A stretch of DNA of 64,000 bases from UBA9659 sp965208605 (GCA_965208605.1 OZ242345.1:2046001-2110000); one strand, 5' to 3'. Shown: positions 1-9,375, counted from the stretch's first letter. Program-made: numbers and translations. Notes: a model not told the origin generated them from the sequence alone.

Positions 1-1
1 G

Positions 2-1171
2 AAATGGCCTGCTGACAGAATATCCAAAAGTTCACCCAAAAGTTTTGGTATGTATGAAAAGGCCATACCTCTCATTGCCCAGGGGAAAGACCTTATCCAC
101 CTGGAAGTCGGGCGCCCCTGTTTTGACACACCATTACATATAAAAGAAGCGACCAAACAAGCACTTGATGATGGCATTGTCCACTATGGGGAATTCCCAG
201 GGGAATTGAAGCTCCGCAAAGCCCTTGCTGATAAATTAAAACGCTACAATAAAATCGATTTTTCTCCAGATGAAATTATCGTAACGAATGGGCTGACCCA
301 CGCCGGCTACAGCGTTTGCATGGCTAGCCTTGACGAAGGCGACGAGGTCATATTGCTTGACCCCTACTACCCTCAGCATATCAATAAAATTGAACTGGCC
401 GGTGGCACACCCGTTTTTGCTCCACTGGACAAGGAAAAGGGCTTTCGGATAGACGCTGAAGCAATCCAGGATAAAATCACCAATAAGACCCGCATGATTG
501 CACTGGTCAACCCTAGCAATCCGACGGGTCGTGTATTCAGTGCCGAGGAACTGACTTCGCTTGCCGACCTGGCGATTAAAAATGATCTGCTCGTAATGGC
601 CGACGAAGTGTATGAGCAGATACTCTTTGATGGAAAGGAACACATCAGTATTGCCTCTCTGCCGGGCATGGCGGAACGGACTTTCAGCATGTACGCATTT
701 ACCAAAGGCTACGTCATGGATGGGTGGCGCCTCGGGTATATCGTTGCGAGGCAACCATTCATTGAGGCGATACTCAAAATCACAATGAACGATGTCGCCC
801 ATGTTAATGTTTTCGCGCAGGAGGGTGCCTATGCCGCGATCACTGGGCCCCAGCAGATAATTGCCGACATGGTTGCTGAGGACTGCCGCAAGCGAGACCT
901 GGTGCATCACTATCTGAACGCCATGAAAGGAGTGCGGTGCCCACTTCCCGAGGGTACCATCTACGCCTTTCCTGAGATCAGCGAGACCGGCAAGTCCTCA
1001 GCATATCTGGCAAATAAGCTACTGGAGGAAACTAACGTCGTGGTTGAAGCCGGTGCCTTTTTTGGCAAGGCTGGTGAAGGACATTTGCGAATTTGTTTCG
1101 GTGCCGAGCCCTATGAAAGAATTGAAACCGCTATGCAGCGCATGACCGACTACTTCAACACCAAGGTGTAA
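2..1171 (+). CDS. PLP-dependent class I/II aminotransferase (5' end outside window)
   Basis: Fold-type I aminotransferase that transfers an amino group from an amino acid to a 2-oxo acid using pyridoxal phosphate in the cytosol. The body carries the family signatures: HLEVGRP near the N-terminus, the NPSNPTG motif, ADEVYEQ (cofactor-ring Asp and Tyr), and the Schiff-base lysine in YAFTKGY at codon 704-706. The first ATG is at position 50, but the same frame is open back to base 2 and reads like the usual N-terminal lead of this family (RISKSSPKSFG before MYEKA). I therefore treat the gene as cut by the window edge. It lies 20 bp before an NSS symporter and in the same direction as two amidohydrolases, which suggests a role in uptake and breakdown of an amino compound. 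The substrate cannot be read from sequence. Confidence 0.88.
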   Translation, partial: KWPADRISKSSPKSFGMYEKAIPLIAQGKDLIHLEVGRPCFDTPLHIKEATKQALDDGIVHYGEFPGELKLRKALADKLKRYNKIDFSPDEIIVTNGLTHAGYSVCMASLDEGDEVILLDPYYPQHINKIELAGGTPVFAPLDKEKGFRIDAEAIQDKITNKTRMIALVNPSNPTGRVFSAEELTSLADLAIKNDLLVMADEVYEQILFDGKEHISIASLPGMAERTFSMYAFTKGYVMDGWRLGYIVARQPFIEAILKITMNDVAHVNVFAQEGAYAAITGPQQIIADMVAEDCRKRDLVHHYLNAMKGVRCPLPEGTIYAFPEISETGKSSAYLANKLLEETNVVVEAGAFFGKAGEGHLRICFGAEPYERIETAMQRMTDYFNTKV

Positions 1172-1191
1172 AGGCGAGCGACACGACCCAG

Positions 1192-2580
1192 ATGCAAGAC
1201 GACCAGATGCAACACGACCAGATACAACATGAAAAGTGGTCTTCCACCGGTACCTTTCTGCTAGCAAGCATCGGTGCCGCGGTCGGTTTGGGGAATCTAT
1301 GGCGTTTCCCGTTTATGGTTGGCGAGAATGGTGGCGCGGCCTTCGTGGCAGTTTACATCTGCTTCATTCTGCTTCTAGCAGTGCCGATCATAGCCGCGGA
1401 ATTGCTCATAGGTCGGCGCGGCAAGTCCAGCCCGGTCAACACCATGCGCGAACTGGCGAGGCGTGAAAACCTCAGCCCAAAATGGCAATTCGTCGGTTGG
1501 CTCAGCCTGGCGGTGCCACTACTCGGCCTCAGCTTTTACAGCATAGTCGCCGGTTGGTCGATTGATTATGTCATCAAGGCGGCGCTGGGTGTTTTCCAAG
1601 GCATGGACACGGCAGGGTCGGAACATGAGTTCGCCGAGTTGCTTGCCTCACCTACTCGGTTGCTGGTGATGCACTCCCTGTTCATCGGTGTGACAGTCCT
1701 TGTGGTCGGGCGGGGGCTACATAGGGGTATAGAGTTAATTGCCCGGTATATGATGCCGCTCTTGTTCATTATCCTGGCTTTACTGGTTATCAATTCTATC
1801 GTCTCTGCCGACATAAAAGCAGGGCTCAATTTTCTTTTCGCACCCGATTTTAGCAAGCTGTCCCCACAGGTGGTTTTCCTGGCACTTGGACAGGCTTTCT
1901 TTTCGGTCGCCATAGGTGTCGGCATGCTGATGACCTACGGTGCTTACCTTCCTGAGCAGGTGTCGTTACCCAAGTCAGCAGCTTTCATTGCCGTTGCCGA
2001 TACCTTCGTCGCACTACTTGCCGGAATAGCGATATTTCCATTGGTATTTACTTATGGACTCAATCCTGGCGAGGGTCCCGGGCTGATATTCGTCACCCTG
2101 CCGGTGGCTTTCGGGCAGATGCCCGCAGGCTGGGTGCTCGGCCTGGTATTTTTTATCTTGTTATTTGCTGCCGCCTTCACAACAGCGATAGGTATGTTGG
2201 AACCGATTGTATCTTTTCTCGAAGAGCGTAAAGGTACTTCGCGTCCTTTGATGGCAGCCTTGGCAGGCGCGTTTGCTTGGATTCTCGGTATAGGGGCGGC
2301 CTTGTCGTTTAACCTCTGGGAGGACTTCACGCCATTCGATTTTATCCCGCTATTAGAGAGCAAGGGGGTGTTTGATCTATTGGACTTCCTCGTTTCCAAC
2401 ATCATGCTGCCACTAAACGGCTTGCTCATTGCCGTATTTGCTGGCTGGTTCATCTCCAGGGATGCCAGCCTTGAAGAACTGGGCATGACCGATGGTGTTT
2501 TATATTCTTGCTGGCGATTCATTTTGCGTTATGTGGCACCGACTGCCATCCTGTTGATTTTCTATACCACTCTGGTTTGA
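1192..2580 (+). CDS. Sodium:neurotransmitter symporter (NSS/SNF) family transporter
   Basis: Inner-membrane secondary transporter of the LeuT-fold NSS family, which imports amino acids or related amines with Na+. The hallmark stretch GLGNLWRFPFMVGENGG lies in predicted helix 1 (about residues 26-42), and about eleven or twelve hydrophobic segments follow over 462 residues. A second ATG lies six codons in (1210); the N-terminus is short, hydrophilic and Gln/His-rich, so the exact start is uncertain. It follows the aminotransferase by 20 bp and precedes an MFS gene, as in an operon. A paralogue lies at 7524-8888 with the same signature, so this organism keeps at least two NSS carriers within 8 kb. 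Substrate unknown. Confidence 0.92.
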   Translation: MQDDQMQHDQIQHEKWSSTGTFLLASIGAAVGLGNLWRFPFMVGENGGAAFVAVYICFILLLAVPIIAAELLIGRRGKSSPVNTMRELARRENLSPKWQFVGWLSLAVPLLGLSFYSIVAGWSIDYVIKAALGVFQGMDTAGSEHEFAELLASPTRLLVMHSLFIGVTVLVVGRGLHRGIELIARYMMPLLFIILALLVINSIVSADIKAGLNFLFAPDFSKLSPQVVFLALGQAFFSVAIGVGMLMTYGAYLPEQVSLPKSAAFIAVADTFVALLAGIAIFPLVFTYGLNPGEGPGLIFVTLPVAFGQMPAGWVLGLVFFILLFAAAFTTAIGMLEPIVSFLEERKGTSRPLMAALAGAFAWILGIGAALSFNLWEDFTPFDFIPLLESKGVFDLLDFLVSNIMLPLNGLLIAVFAGWFISRDASLEELGMTDGVLYSCWRFILRYVAPTAILLIFYTTLV

Positions 2581-2669
2581 TTGCCGCTGAGGTTGATGCC
2601 TAGGCACACCGACGCCTCCGGCGGTGCTTCCTGATGACCTCAGCATCAAGCCACAATGAAGGATCAACA

Positions 2670-4067
2670 ATGGCTCAGGAAGAACTACGGGTTGCGCCAC
2701 GGCATTATCTATTCCTCAGTTTTTTAACACTCTTGAATGTGATGAATTTTGTGGACCGGCAACTGCTGGCAAGTTTCGCAAATTTCATCAAACCGGAGTT
2801 GGCGCTCAGCGATACCGAGTACGCACTGCTCACTGGCTTTGCCTTCATCGTCTTCTATGTCACCATGGGTTTGTTTATGGGTGTCCTGGCGGATAGGCTA
2901 CACAGGCCGCGTCTGGTTGCCCTAGGGCTTACTCTGTGGAGCCTCCTCACCGCCGCCTCTGGTGCCGCCAAGGGTTTTGCCAGTCTGGCACTACCGCGAG
3001 TGTTTATTGGTGTGGGCGAGTCAGTGCTTACGCCCACTTCCATGTCCATGCTGTCGGATCGCTTTCCGACATCGCGCATGGGCTTTGCATCTGGTTTTTA
3101 CTATATGGGCGTACCCATAGGGGTGGGGGTCAGCCTGCTGATTGCCGGTTATCTAGGTCCCGCCATAGGCTGGCGTAATTGCTTCTACATCCTGGGGGCT
3201 TTGGGTTTGGTGTTTGCCTTGATCATGTTATTCGTGAAAGAAACCCCGAGGAAGCACCTGCAAGCGAACACTGCTGACAACAATGCTCCTGGAAACAATA
3301 CTCCTGAAACCAATGCTTCTGAAAACGACACCAGGTCAAGCAGTGGCGAGCAACGGCAGCTCATCAATTTTAAGCAAACCTTCAGCACGTTAATCCGGGC
3401 ACTCAAATTATCACCCGCCTTGGGGCTGACCATGGCCGGCGGCGTAGCACTGCACTTTATTCTGGGTGCCGCCGCCTTTGATCAACTCTGGTTTGTTGAA
3501 GAACGTGGGTTTGAGCGCGCATACATCGCCCAGACCGCTGGCTGGATTGGTATGTTTGCGGGCATCCTGGGCAATCTCTTCGGCGGTATCGGTAGCGACT
3601 GGTTCATGCGCCGCACCGGGGTAGGGCGGGCGATGTTTTTGTTCTGGATCATGCTGTTCTTCCTACCCATCAACATTGCTTACCGATTGGTGCCGCCGGA
3701 CAGCCTGTGGTTCTGGATAGGCATATTTGCTGGCTTCTTTCAATTGGGTAGCTTCTTCGGGCCGACTTTTTCCACGGTGCAGGAATTAGTACCCCCCGAA
3801 ATTCGCGCTACTGTGGTAGCCTTCTACATTCTTTCATTGAATCTCATCGGGCTGGGTTTGGGTATTACTTTTGGCGGCATCAGCGTAGACATCATGCGGG
3901 AAGCGAATGTCGCTGAACCCTATACCTGGATGCTACTCATCTTTACATTACTTTCCGCCGCGGCGATTCCGCTTTTCTGGCTTGCCGGGCGGCGATACCA
4001 GCAGGATCGGGAGGCACTGCTGCAGGCACTCTCTCCATCGGCTCAAGATGCTCCTGAGCGCATATAA
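2670..4067 (+). CDS. Major facilitator superfamily transporter (spinster-like)
   Basis: Twelve-helix MFS permease of the inner membrane. The N-terminal half has NVMNFVDRQLL in helix 1 and the loop 2-3 motif GVLADRLHRP, and the second half repeats the arrangement (GGIGSDWFMRRTG). I chose the ATG at 2670, preceded by an AAGGA ribosome-binding site, over an upstream ATG at 2634. The central cytoplasmic loop contains an Asn/Thr/Pro-rich insert encoded by four 15-bp tandem repeats (3273-3332). The gene sits between the NSS symporter and two amidohydrolases, all in one direction with short gaps, so it is probably co-transcribed and may import or export a substrate or product of those enzymes. Confidence 0.85.
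   Translation: MAQEELRVAPRHYLFLSFLTLLNVMNFVDRQLLASFANFIKPELALSDTEYALLTGFAFIVFYVTMGLFMGVLADRLHRPRLVALGLTLWSLLTAASGAAKGFASLALPRVFIGVGESVLTPTSMSMLSDRFPTSRMGFASGFYYMGVPIGVGVSLLIAGYLGPAIGWRNCFYILGALGLVFALIMLFVKETPRKHLQANTADNNAPGNNTPETNASENDTRSSSGEQRQLINFKQTFSTLIRALKLSPALGLTMAGGVALHFILGAAAFDQLWFVEERGFERAYIAQTAGWIGMFAGILGNLFGGIGSDWFMRRTGVGRAMFLFWIMLFFLPINIAYRLVPPDSLWFWIGIFAGFFQLGSFFGPTFSTVQELVPPEIRATVVAFYILSLNLIGLGLGITFGGISVDIMREANVAEPYTWMLLIFTLLSAAAIPLFWLAGRRYQQDREALLQALSPSAQDAPERI
3273..3332 (+). repeat. In-frame 15-bp tandem array (4 units) in MFS loop
   Basis: Four imperfect 15-bp units with the core CCTGAAACAATGCT encode an Asn/Thr/Glu/Pro-rich stretch in the predicted central loop of the MFS transporter. 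The unit length is a multiple of three, so copy-number change would not shift the frame. Confidence 0.8.
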
Positions 4068-4089
4068 CCAGCGAGGTGAATAAAACATA

Positions 4090-5517
4090 ATGGGCAATAT
4101 AACTATTAACAATAAAAAAAGGATAATCATGACGGGCAGCATATTGCTTGCCATCTCCATAGCAGTCGGTATATTTCTGTTTAATAAACAACAACTTACA
4201 GATACTGACCGAGCAGAGGATCCTTGGCATTCCACCTATCAACCACAGGCGGCAGAAGCCATCTTTATCTCAGATGCCAGGGCTTACATAGGTAACGGGG
4301 AAGCACTAGACGATGCCGATATTCTTATTCGCGCCGGCAATATAGAAGCGATAGGCACTGAGCTAAGCGCACCACCGGATGCCCGGGTGATCGATGCCAA
4401 GGGACGTTGGGTCACCCCGGGAATCATTGATATCCATTCACACCTCGGTGTTTATCCCTCGCCAGCGCTGGTCTCTAATGCGGACGGGAATGAAGCAACC
4501 GACCCCGCGACGCCTCAGGTCTGGGCGGAACACTCTGTGTGGCCGCAGGATCTTGGCTTCCCCAAGGCATTGAGAGGCGGGGTGACTTCAATGCACATCC
4601 TGCCCGGGTCGGCAAATCTCTTCGGCGGACGTGGCGTTACCCTGAGGAATGTCGTCAACCCCACCGTTCAAAGTATGAAATTTCCCCAGGCCCCGCCGTC
4701 ATTGAAAATGGCTTGTGGGGAAAATCCCAAAAGGGTTTATGGAGAATACCGAAATACCGCGCCGAGCACGCGCATGGGCAATATGGCTTTGTATCGCAAG
4801 CATTGGATAGATGCGCATGCCTATGTCGAAAAAAAGAAACAAGCCCCGGATGAAGTCATCCCGCTCCAGGAACGGGATCTGGCGATGGAAACCCTCTCAG
4901 GCGTTATTGATGGTGCTATACGGGTGCAAATGCATTGCTACCGGGCGGAAGAAATGGCCGCCATGTTGCGCGTGGCAGATGAATTCAAGTACAAAATATC
5001 AGCCTTCCATCATGCGATTGAAGCCTACAAGATAGCGGATTTGCTGGCTGAAGCAGGCGTCTGTGCCGCCATGTGGGCAGATTGGTGGGGATTTAAGCAC
5101 GAAGCCTATGACATGGTTTATGCGAATGCCGCCATGGTGGATAGAGGGGGAGACGGCACGGGTTGCGCCATTATTCATTCCGATTCGGATAGAGATATTC
5201 AGCACCTCAATCTTGAAGTGGCCAAGGCCTGGGCGGCGGGGGTGAGAGCGGGGCTTGATATCTCCAAGGCAAGAGCTTTTTCATGGATTACGCTCAACCC
5301 GGCCCGGGCACTGGGCATTGATGACGAGACCGGGTCCCTGGAAGTCGGCAAGCGGGCTGATGTGGTGATATGGTCTATGGACCCTTTCAATACCTATACC
5401 AGAGCGGAGCAGGTTTTCATTGATGGCGTGGAAATGTACCACTGGAAGGAGGCAAGATTGCAACCGGTGACCGACGCCGGGCTGGGTGCTATTCAGCCAG
5501 AAGGGAGCATCAAATGA
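4090..5517 (+). CDS. Membrane-anchored or exported amidohydrolase (metal-dependent)
   Basis: Amidohydrolase-superfamily enzyme with an imidazolonepropionase/dihydroorotase-like fold. A hydrophobic segment at residues 14-31 (MTGSILLAISIAVGIFLF) acts as a signal or anchor, so the enzyme is probably periplasmic. Metal-ligand candidates are all present: the HxH pair in DIHSHLG, later histidines in QMHCY and AFHHA, and the aspartate in HSDSD. The C-terminal GSLEVGKRADVVIW closes the beta-sandwich typical of the family. It is 475 residues long. Its stop overlaps the next gene's start by 4 bp (ATGA), so the two are translationally coupled and may form a heteromer. It probably hydrolyses a cyclic amide or peptide-like compound; the substrate is not known. 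Confidence 0.85.
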   Translation: MGNITINNKKRIIMTGSILLAISIAVGIFLFNKQQLTDTDRAEDPWHSTYQPQAAEAIFISDARAYIGNGEALDDADILIRAGNIEAIGTELSAPPDARVIDAKGRWVTPGIIDIHSHLGVYPSPALVSNADGNEATDPATPQVWAEHSVWPQDLGFPKALRGGVTSMHILPGSANLFGGRGVTLRNVVNPTVQSMKFPQAPPSLKMACGENPKRVYGEYRNTAPSTRMGNMALYRKHWIDAHAYVEKKKQAPDEVIPLQERDLAMETLSGVIDGAIRVQMHCYRAEEMAAMLRVADEFKYKISAFHHAIEAYKIADLLAEAGVCAAMWADWWGFKHEAYDMVYANAAMVDRGGDGTGCAIIHSDSDRDIQHLNLEVAKAWAAGVRAGLDISKARAFSWITLNPARALGIDDETGSLEVGKRADVVIWSMDPFNTYTRAEQVFIDGVEMYHWKEARLQPVTDAGLGAIQPEGSIK

Positions 5518-6839
5518 CTATGAATATAGATAGACAGGATAGCAACATGAATAAACCAACGAGGCTTGCTTACACTTTGATCTTCACGCTGATGGCGACT
5601 GCGGCGACCGCCGAGTCCTTTTTGCTGCTAGATGCACGCATCTACCCCATGACAAACGAGGAGGCACCCGGGCTATCCGACATCTTATTGCAAGATGGGC
5701 AGATAGTGGCCGTGGCGCCCGCGCCAGGACTCAGGAACAGTGCCCGCTCTGCAGGTGCTCAACACATTCATCTGCAAGACAAGATAGTCACCTCGGGGAT
5801 TATTACCCCGCGCAGTAATCTCGGCATTATAGAAATTGCCTCAATAGAAGCAAGCCGGGATGACAGCACCACGAGATACCAGGCTGGATTTTCCCCCCTC
5901 GCCGGGTTTAACCCGGATTCAACCCGCATTCCCCATGCCCGGGCAAGTGGGCTCACTCTCGCTCAACTTCTCCCCAGAATGACCCCTCATTCGGTCTTTG
6001 CGGGTCTCGGTTCAATAGTGGCTCTTGATGCTGAGGGGAAGAGTCTGGTGCAGAAAGAGAACCTGCTACTCGCCAGGTTTGGTGGGGAGGAGGATGATTC
6101 ACGCGGTAGCACTTTGGATTTTTTCAAGGATGCGTTTGCGGAAGCCAAAGCCTGGGCAGTAGCTCCCCAAGCCTGGGCAGGCTCCGGGCGCGTCTCTGAA
6201 TTTGGCCTAAAGGTGCGTGATCTCTCTGCGCTTGAAGCCGTTCGGCTGGGTCAAAAATTATTTATGGTTGAAGTGCACAAGAAGTCGGACATCTTGGCGT
6301 TGCTGGAGCTTGTCAAGGACACGTCTATTCGGCTTGTCTTGTCTGGGGCTTCTGAAGCGCATCTGGTAACCGCTCAGCTAGTCGCTGCTGAGGTGCCCGT
6401 GATACTGGATGCCACCGATAATGTAGCGGACAATTTGGATGAACTGACAGCTTCTCTTGATGCGCCCCGAATACTGCACGAAGCGGGTGTTACCTTTGCT
6501 TTTGGTCGCCCTGCATTTGATAGTGCGCTCACTCAGCGCAACAGGCAATCAGCCGGGGTTGCTGTGGCTTATGGGCTACCTCAGGCGGCGGCACTGGCAG
6601 CGCTGACCAGCAATGTGGCAGCTATTCTAGGGATTGAGAAGGCGGGCAAAATAGCCCCGGGACAAAGAGGTGATCTGGTCGTCTGGAATGCCGACCCACT
6701 GCAGGTGACCACTGTGGCAGAAATGGTGTTTATCAATGGCAGGCCGCAACCCATTACCACCCGCTCAGACCGGCTGCGCCGGCGCTACCTTGAAAAGAGC
6801 GAGCGCCCCTATTCCTATCTCGGTGTGGATGCCCCCTAA
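5514..6839 (+). CDS. Exported amidohydrolase-like protein lacking metal ligands
   Basis: A second amidohydrolase-family protein (441 residues) starting in the stop codon of the first. An N-terminal signal peptide (about residues 12-34, ending ATAATAE) predicts export. It keeps the family scaffold, including the C-terminal GKIAPGQRGDLVVWNADP, but the position of the metal-binding HxH reads TPRSNLG, and no HSDSD-like aspartate is present (FAFGRPAFDS instead). It therefore looks non-catalytic and may be a partner of the upstream enzyme. The ATG at 5514 has a strong GGGAG ribosome-binding site; an alternative ATG at 5547 would give a shorter signal peptide. Last gene of the co-directional group. 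Confidence 0.82.
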   Translation: MTMNIDRQDSNMNKPTRLAYTLIFTLMATAATAESFLLLDARIYPMTNEEAPGLSDILLQDGQIVAVAPAPGLRNSARSAGAQHIHLQDKIVTSGIITPRSNLGIIEIASIEASRDDSTTRYQAGFSPLAGFNPDSTRIPHARASGLTLAQLLPRMTPHSVFAGLGSIVALDAEGKSLVQKENLLLARFGGEEDDSRGSTLDFFKDAFAEAKAWAVAPQAWAGSGRVSEFGLKVRDLSALEAVRLGQKLFMVEVHKKSDILALLELVKDTSIRLVLSGASEAHLVTAQLVAAEVPVILDATDNVADNLDELTASLDAPRILHEAGVTFAFGRPAFDSALTQRNRQSAGVAVAYGLPQAAALAALTSNVAAILGIEKAGKIAPGQRGDLVVWNADPLQVTTVAEMVFINGRPQPITTRSDRLRRRYLEKSERPYSYLGVDAP

Positions 6840-6871
6840 GGCAGAAGCATCTGGTGTGCTATCTGTACCTG

Positions 6872-7330
6872 CTATCTATTGTATTCCTTCATAAGGCGTG
6901 ATTGCTGACGCTTCCAGTCCTTCTCTTTGGCGGCTGCGCGCTTATCTTGGTCCTTCTTACCCGTTGCCAGGGCGATTTCACATTTCACCCGGTTTGCCTT
7001 CCAATAGAGGGCAAGGGGTACACAGGTTTGTCCTTTCCTTTGGGTGGCACCGATGAGCCGGGCGATTTCTTTTTTATGTAAGAGTAGTTTTCTGATGCGT
7101 TGCGGATTTGTCTCCGAGTGTTTTGATGCTGCTGCCAGGGGGGCGATGTTGCTCCCCAGCAAATATGCCTCGCCATTTTGTAGTAGCACATAGGTATCCG
7201 TGAGCTGCCCCCTGCCCGCCCTGAGGGATTTCACTTCCCAGCCTTCCAAGGCAATACCTGCTTCAAACCGCTCATGGAGGATGTAGTGAAATTTCGCTTT
7301 CTTGTTCAGCGCAATGGTGCCAGTCGTCAT
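6872..7330 (-). CDS. smpB: SsrA-binding protein SmpB
   Basis: SmpB binds tmRNA and carries it to stalled ribosomes for trans-translation. The protein is 152 residues, the usual size, with NKKAKFHYILHERFEAGIAL at the start of the OB fold, GWEVKSLRAGR, and the basic C-terminal tail KDQDKRAAAKEKDW. The reading frame runs 47 codons upstream, but that extension is encoded by a 12-bp tandem array and is not SmpB-like. I therefore place the start at 7330 (MTTGTIALNKK). In many gammaproteobacteria smpB faces ratA directly; here an NSS transporter gene lies between them. No tmRNA gene is visible in the window. Confidence 0.96.
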   Translation of the reverse strand: MTTGTIALNKKAKFHYILHERFEAGIALEGWEVKSLRAGRGQLTDTYVLLQNGEAYLLGSNIAPLAAASKHSETNPQRIRKLLLHKKEIARLIGATQRKGQTCVPLALYWKANRVKCEIALATGKKDQDKRAAAKEKDWKRQQSRLMKEYNR

Positions 7331-7347
7331 CGTTGATTGTTGCTCTT

Positions 7348-7407
7348 CATGGGGACAGTCATGGAGACAGTCATAGAGCCAGCCATGGAGCCAGTCATAG
7401 AGCCAGC
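7348..7407. repeat. 12-bp tandem array (5 units) upstream of smpB
   Basis: Five consecutive 12-bp units of the form CATGGAGCCAGT fill part of the intergenic space between divergent smpB and the NSS gene. The array lies in the smpB leader (18-77 bp before its start), so copy number could affect expression. Confidence 0.85.
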
Positions 7408-7523
7408 CGTGAAACACTATTATAAACCCGTTGCCTTTCATATTCAGGCAAGACTGAGGGTGTTGAATCAAGGGCTTAAATCACTGACAATTAGAGCACC
7501 TTCACCTGATATCGGTTATTACA

Positions 7524-8888
7524 ATGTCTCAATCTGTACATGGCATGTGGTCCACCCGCCTCGTTTTTATTTTTGCGGCATCGGGTTCGGCAATAGGGCT
7601 AGGGAATATTTGGCGGTTTCCTTACATAGCCGGTGAAAATGGTGGCGGTATTTTCGTATTGGTGTACCTCGCCTGCATTCTGCTGATCGGGGTGCCCATC
7701 ATGGCCTCCGAAATTCTGCTGGGGCGGGCAGGAAGAAAAAGCCCAATCAACACCATAGAAGCCCTCACCAAAGCCTCTGGCGCACATCCTGGCTGGAAGG
7801 TGATTGGTTGGCTAGGTGCCATAGCGGGATTTACTATCTTGTCCTACTACGGCGTGGTTGCTGGATGGGTGCTGTTTTATCTCGGTGAAATGAGCACTGG
7901 CGGGCTTGCTGGTGCTGACGCTCAAACTACCCAGGAAACATTTGACAATCTCACTGCCAGTCCCTGGTCCATTGTGGGCTGGCAAACCCTGTTTATGGTG
8001 CTCGCGACATACATTGCTGCCCGAGGGGTCGTGAGGGGGCTGGAGGTGGTAGTGAAATATATGATGCCTGCCCTCTACATTTTGCTACTGCTGCTGGTCG
8101 CCTGGGCGGCAACTCAATCGGGGCATTTTCAGGAAGCTCTGGTGTTCCTCTTCTCTTTCAGAATTGAAGCCTTTTCTATTGATGCAGTCTTGGCAGCGAT
8201 GGGGCATGCCTTCTTTACCCTAAGCGTCGGGATGGGTGCCATCATGGCTTATGGGGCCTATCTACCTCAAAAGGTGTCCATTATCAGCGCGTCGGTCACC
8301 ATCGCCCTGCTGGATACTGCCGTTGCCCTGCTCTCGGCACTGATCATCTTCCCCATTGTATTTGCCAATGGCTTGGTAGGCTCCGAGGGACCCTCCTTGA
8401 TGTTCCTGACCCTGCCCATCGCTTTTGCCAATATGCCGGGTGGGCAGTTCTTCGGTAGTGTCTTTTTCCTACTGGTGAGTTTTGCTGCGATCACCTCCGC
8501 CATATCCTTGCTGGAGCCGGTGACCGCTTGGTTGGTGGAGAAGCTACAAACCTCCAGGGCGGTTAGTGCTTTGATCGTCGGTGCCTTGGCTTGGGTCCTG
8601 GGTCTGGGTAGTGCCTTTTCCTTCAATATCATGGCGGACATTCACTTCCTCCCGGGCATGACATTTTTTAATCTGGTGGACTTTGCATCGGACAAGATCA
8701 TGCTTCCAGTTGGCGGCGTTCTCATCGCTTTGTTCACCGGCTGGGTTTTGCACCGAGGCATCATTGAAGAAGAACTTGGCGTTAACCAGCAAGCAGTCAA
8801 GGTCTGGCGGATACTCATCAGATATGTCGCACCGGCGGCAGTGGGTATAGTGTTTGTGATGAAGCTACAAGCGGTCTTTGCTGGATAA
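7524..8888 (+). CDS. Sodium:neurotransmitter symporter (NSS/SNF) family transporter, second copy
   Basis: Second LeuT-fold NSS carrier (454 residues), with GLGNIWRFPYIAGENGG in helix 1 and the same run of hydrophobic helices as the 1192-2580 gene, to which it is clearly related throughout. It probably imports an amino acid or related amine with Na+ across the inner membrane. The start at 7524 places the protein directly at MSQSVHGMWSTRLVF. It sits between smpB and ratA, two genes that are normally adjacent, and its end nearly touches ratA, so ratA may be read from its transcript. Substrate unknown. Confidence 0.92.
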   Translation: MSQSVHGMWSTRLVFIFAASGSAIGLGNIWRFPYIAGENGGGIFVLVYLACILLIGVPIMASEILLGRAGRKSPINTIEALTKASGAHPGWKVIGWLGAIAGFTILSYYGVVAGWVLFYLGEMSTGGLAGADAQTTQETFDNLTASPWSIVGWQTLFMVLATYIAARGVVRGLEVVVKYMMPALYILLLLLVAWAATQSGHFQEALVFLFSFRIEAFSIDAVLAAMGHAFFTLSVGMGAIMAYGAYLPQKVSIISASVTIALLDTAVALLSALIIFPIVFANGLVGSEGPSLMFLTLPIAFANMPGGQFFGSVFFLLVSFAAITSAISLLEPVTAWLVEKLQTSRAVSALIVGALAWVLGLGSAFSFNIMADIHFLPGMTFFNLVDFASDKIMLPVGGVLIALFTGWVLHRGIIEEELGVNQQAVKVWRILIRYVAPAAVGIVFVMKLQAVFAG

Positions 8889-8895
8889 AACCAGA

Positions 8896-9375
8896 GTGAA
8901 ACGAATAGAACGCACCGCGCTTCTGCCCTACTCAGCGGAGCAGATGTTTCTCGTCGTCAATGATGTCAGGTCCTATCCAGAGTTCTTGCCTTGGTGTGTT
9001 GAGGCAAGAGTAATAGCGGAAGATGCCACTGAGATGACCGCTCGTTTGACTGTTGCGAAGGCCGGCATCCATCAGAGTTTTACCACCCGGAACACATTAC
9101 AAAGACCGACCAGTATAGATATTGCATTGCTTGAAGGTCCCTTCAAAATACTTGCCGGCGGATGGCGCTTCCAGGCCCTGGGGGAGAATGAAGCCGAGCA
9201 GCCTTGTAAGGTTGAACTGCGCCTGGGCTTTGAGTTTGAGAGACGGCTGATGAACCTGACCTTTGGCAAGGTCTTCCAACTGATAGCGGATTCTATGGTA
9301 GATACTTTTTGTGCCCGAGCCGATGCGCTCTATGCGGGTCAAGGCACCCGGCACCAGGAGGCCCCTAGTGACTAG
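8896..9375 (+). CDS. ratA: RatA-like START-domain protein (UPF0083 family)
   Basis: Small START/SRPBCC-fold protein. E. coli RatA has been described as a ribosome-association toxin, and homologues resemble the coenzyme Q-binding protein Coq10. Family signatures are RTALLPYSAEQMFLVVNDV, YPEFLPWC, and LEGPFKILAGGWRF. The frame extends to a TTG at 8878 that overlaps the NSS gene; the GTG at 8896 gives the usual N-terminus (MKRIERTALLPY), so I prefer it, although its ribosome-binding site is weak. It overlaps rnfH by 8 bp, the standard ratA-rnfH arrangement. Confidence 0.9.
   Translation: MKRIERTALLPYSAEQMFLVVNDVRSYPEFLPWCVEARVIAEDATEMTARLTVAKAGIHQSFTTRNTLQRPTSIDIALLEGPFKILAGGWRFQALGENEAEQPCKVELRLGFEFERRLMNLTFGKVFQLIADSMVDTFCARADALYAGQGTRHQEAPSD

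Noticed and set aside
236..910. Long antisense open frame inside the aminotransferase gene
   Set aside because: It is entirely opposite a strongly conserved enzyme and shows no protein motifs; the same holds for many antisense frames over recN, purA, rpsA and others.
7348..7407. CRISPR array
   Set aside because: The units are contiguous, 12 bp and without spacers; the same is true of the other short arrays. No cas genes are present.
7331..7471. N-terminal extension of smpB with W-L-Y-D repeats
   Set aside because: It is produced by translation of a 12-bp tandem array; SmpB homology begins at the ATG at 7330.
7337..7636. Plus-strand frame with M-E-P-V-I-E-P repeats
   Set aside because: It reads through the same tandem array and overlaps the start of the NSS gene in another frame.
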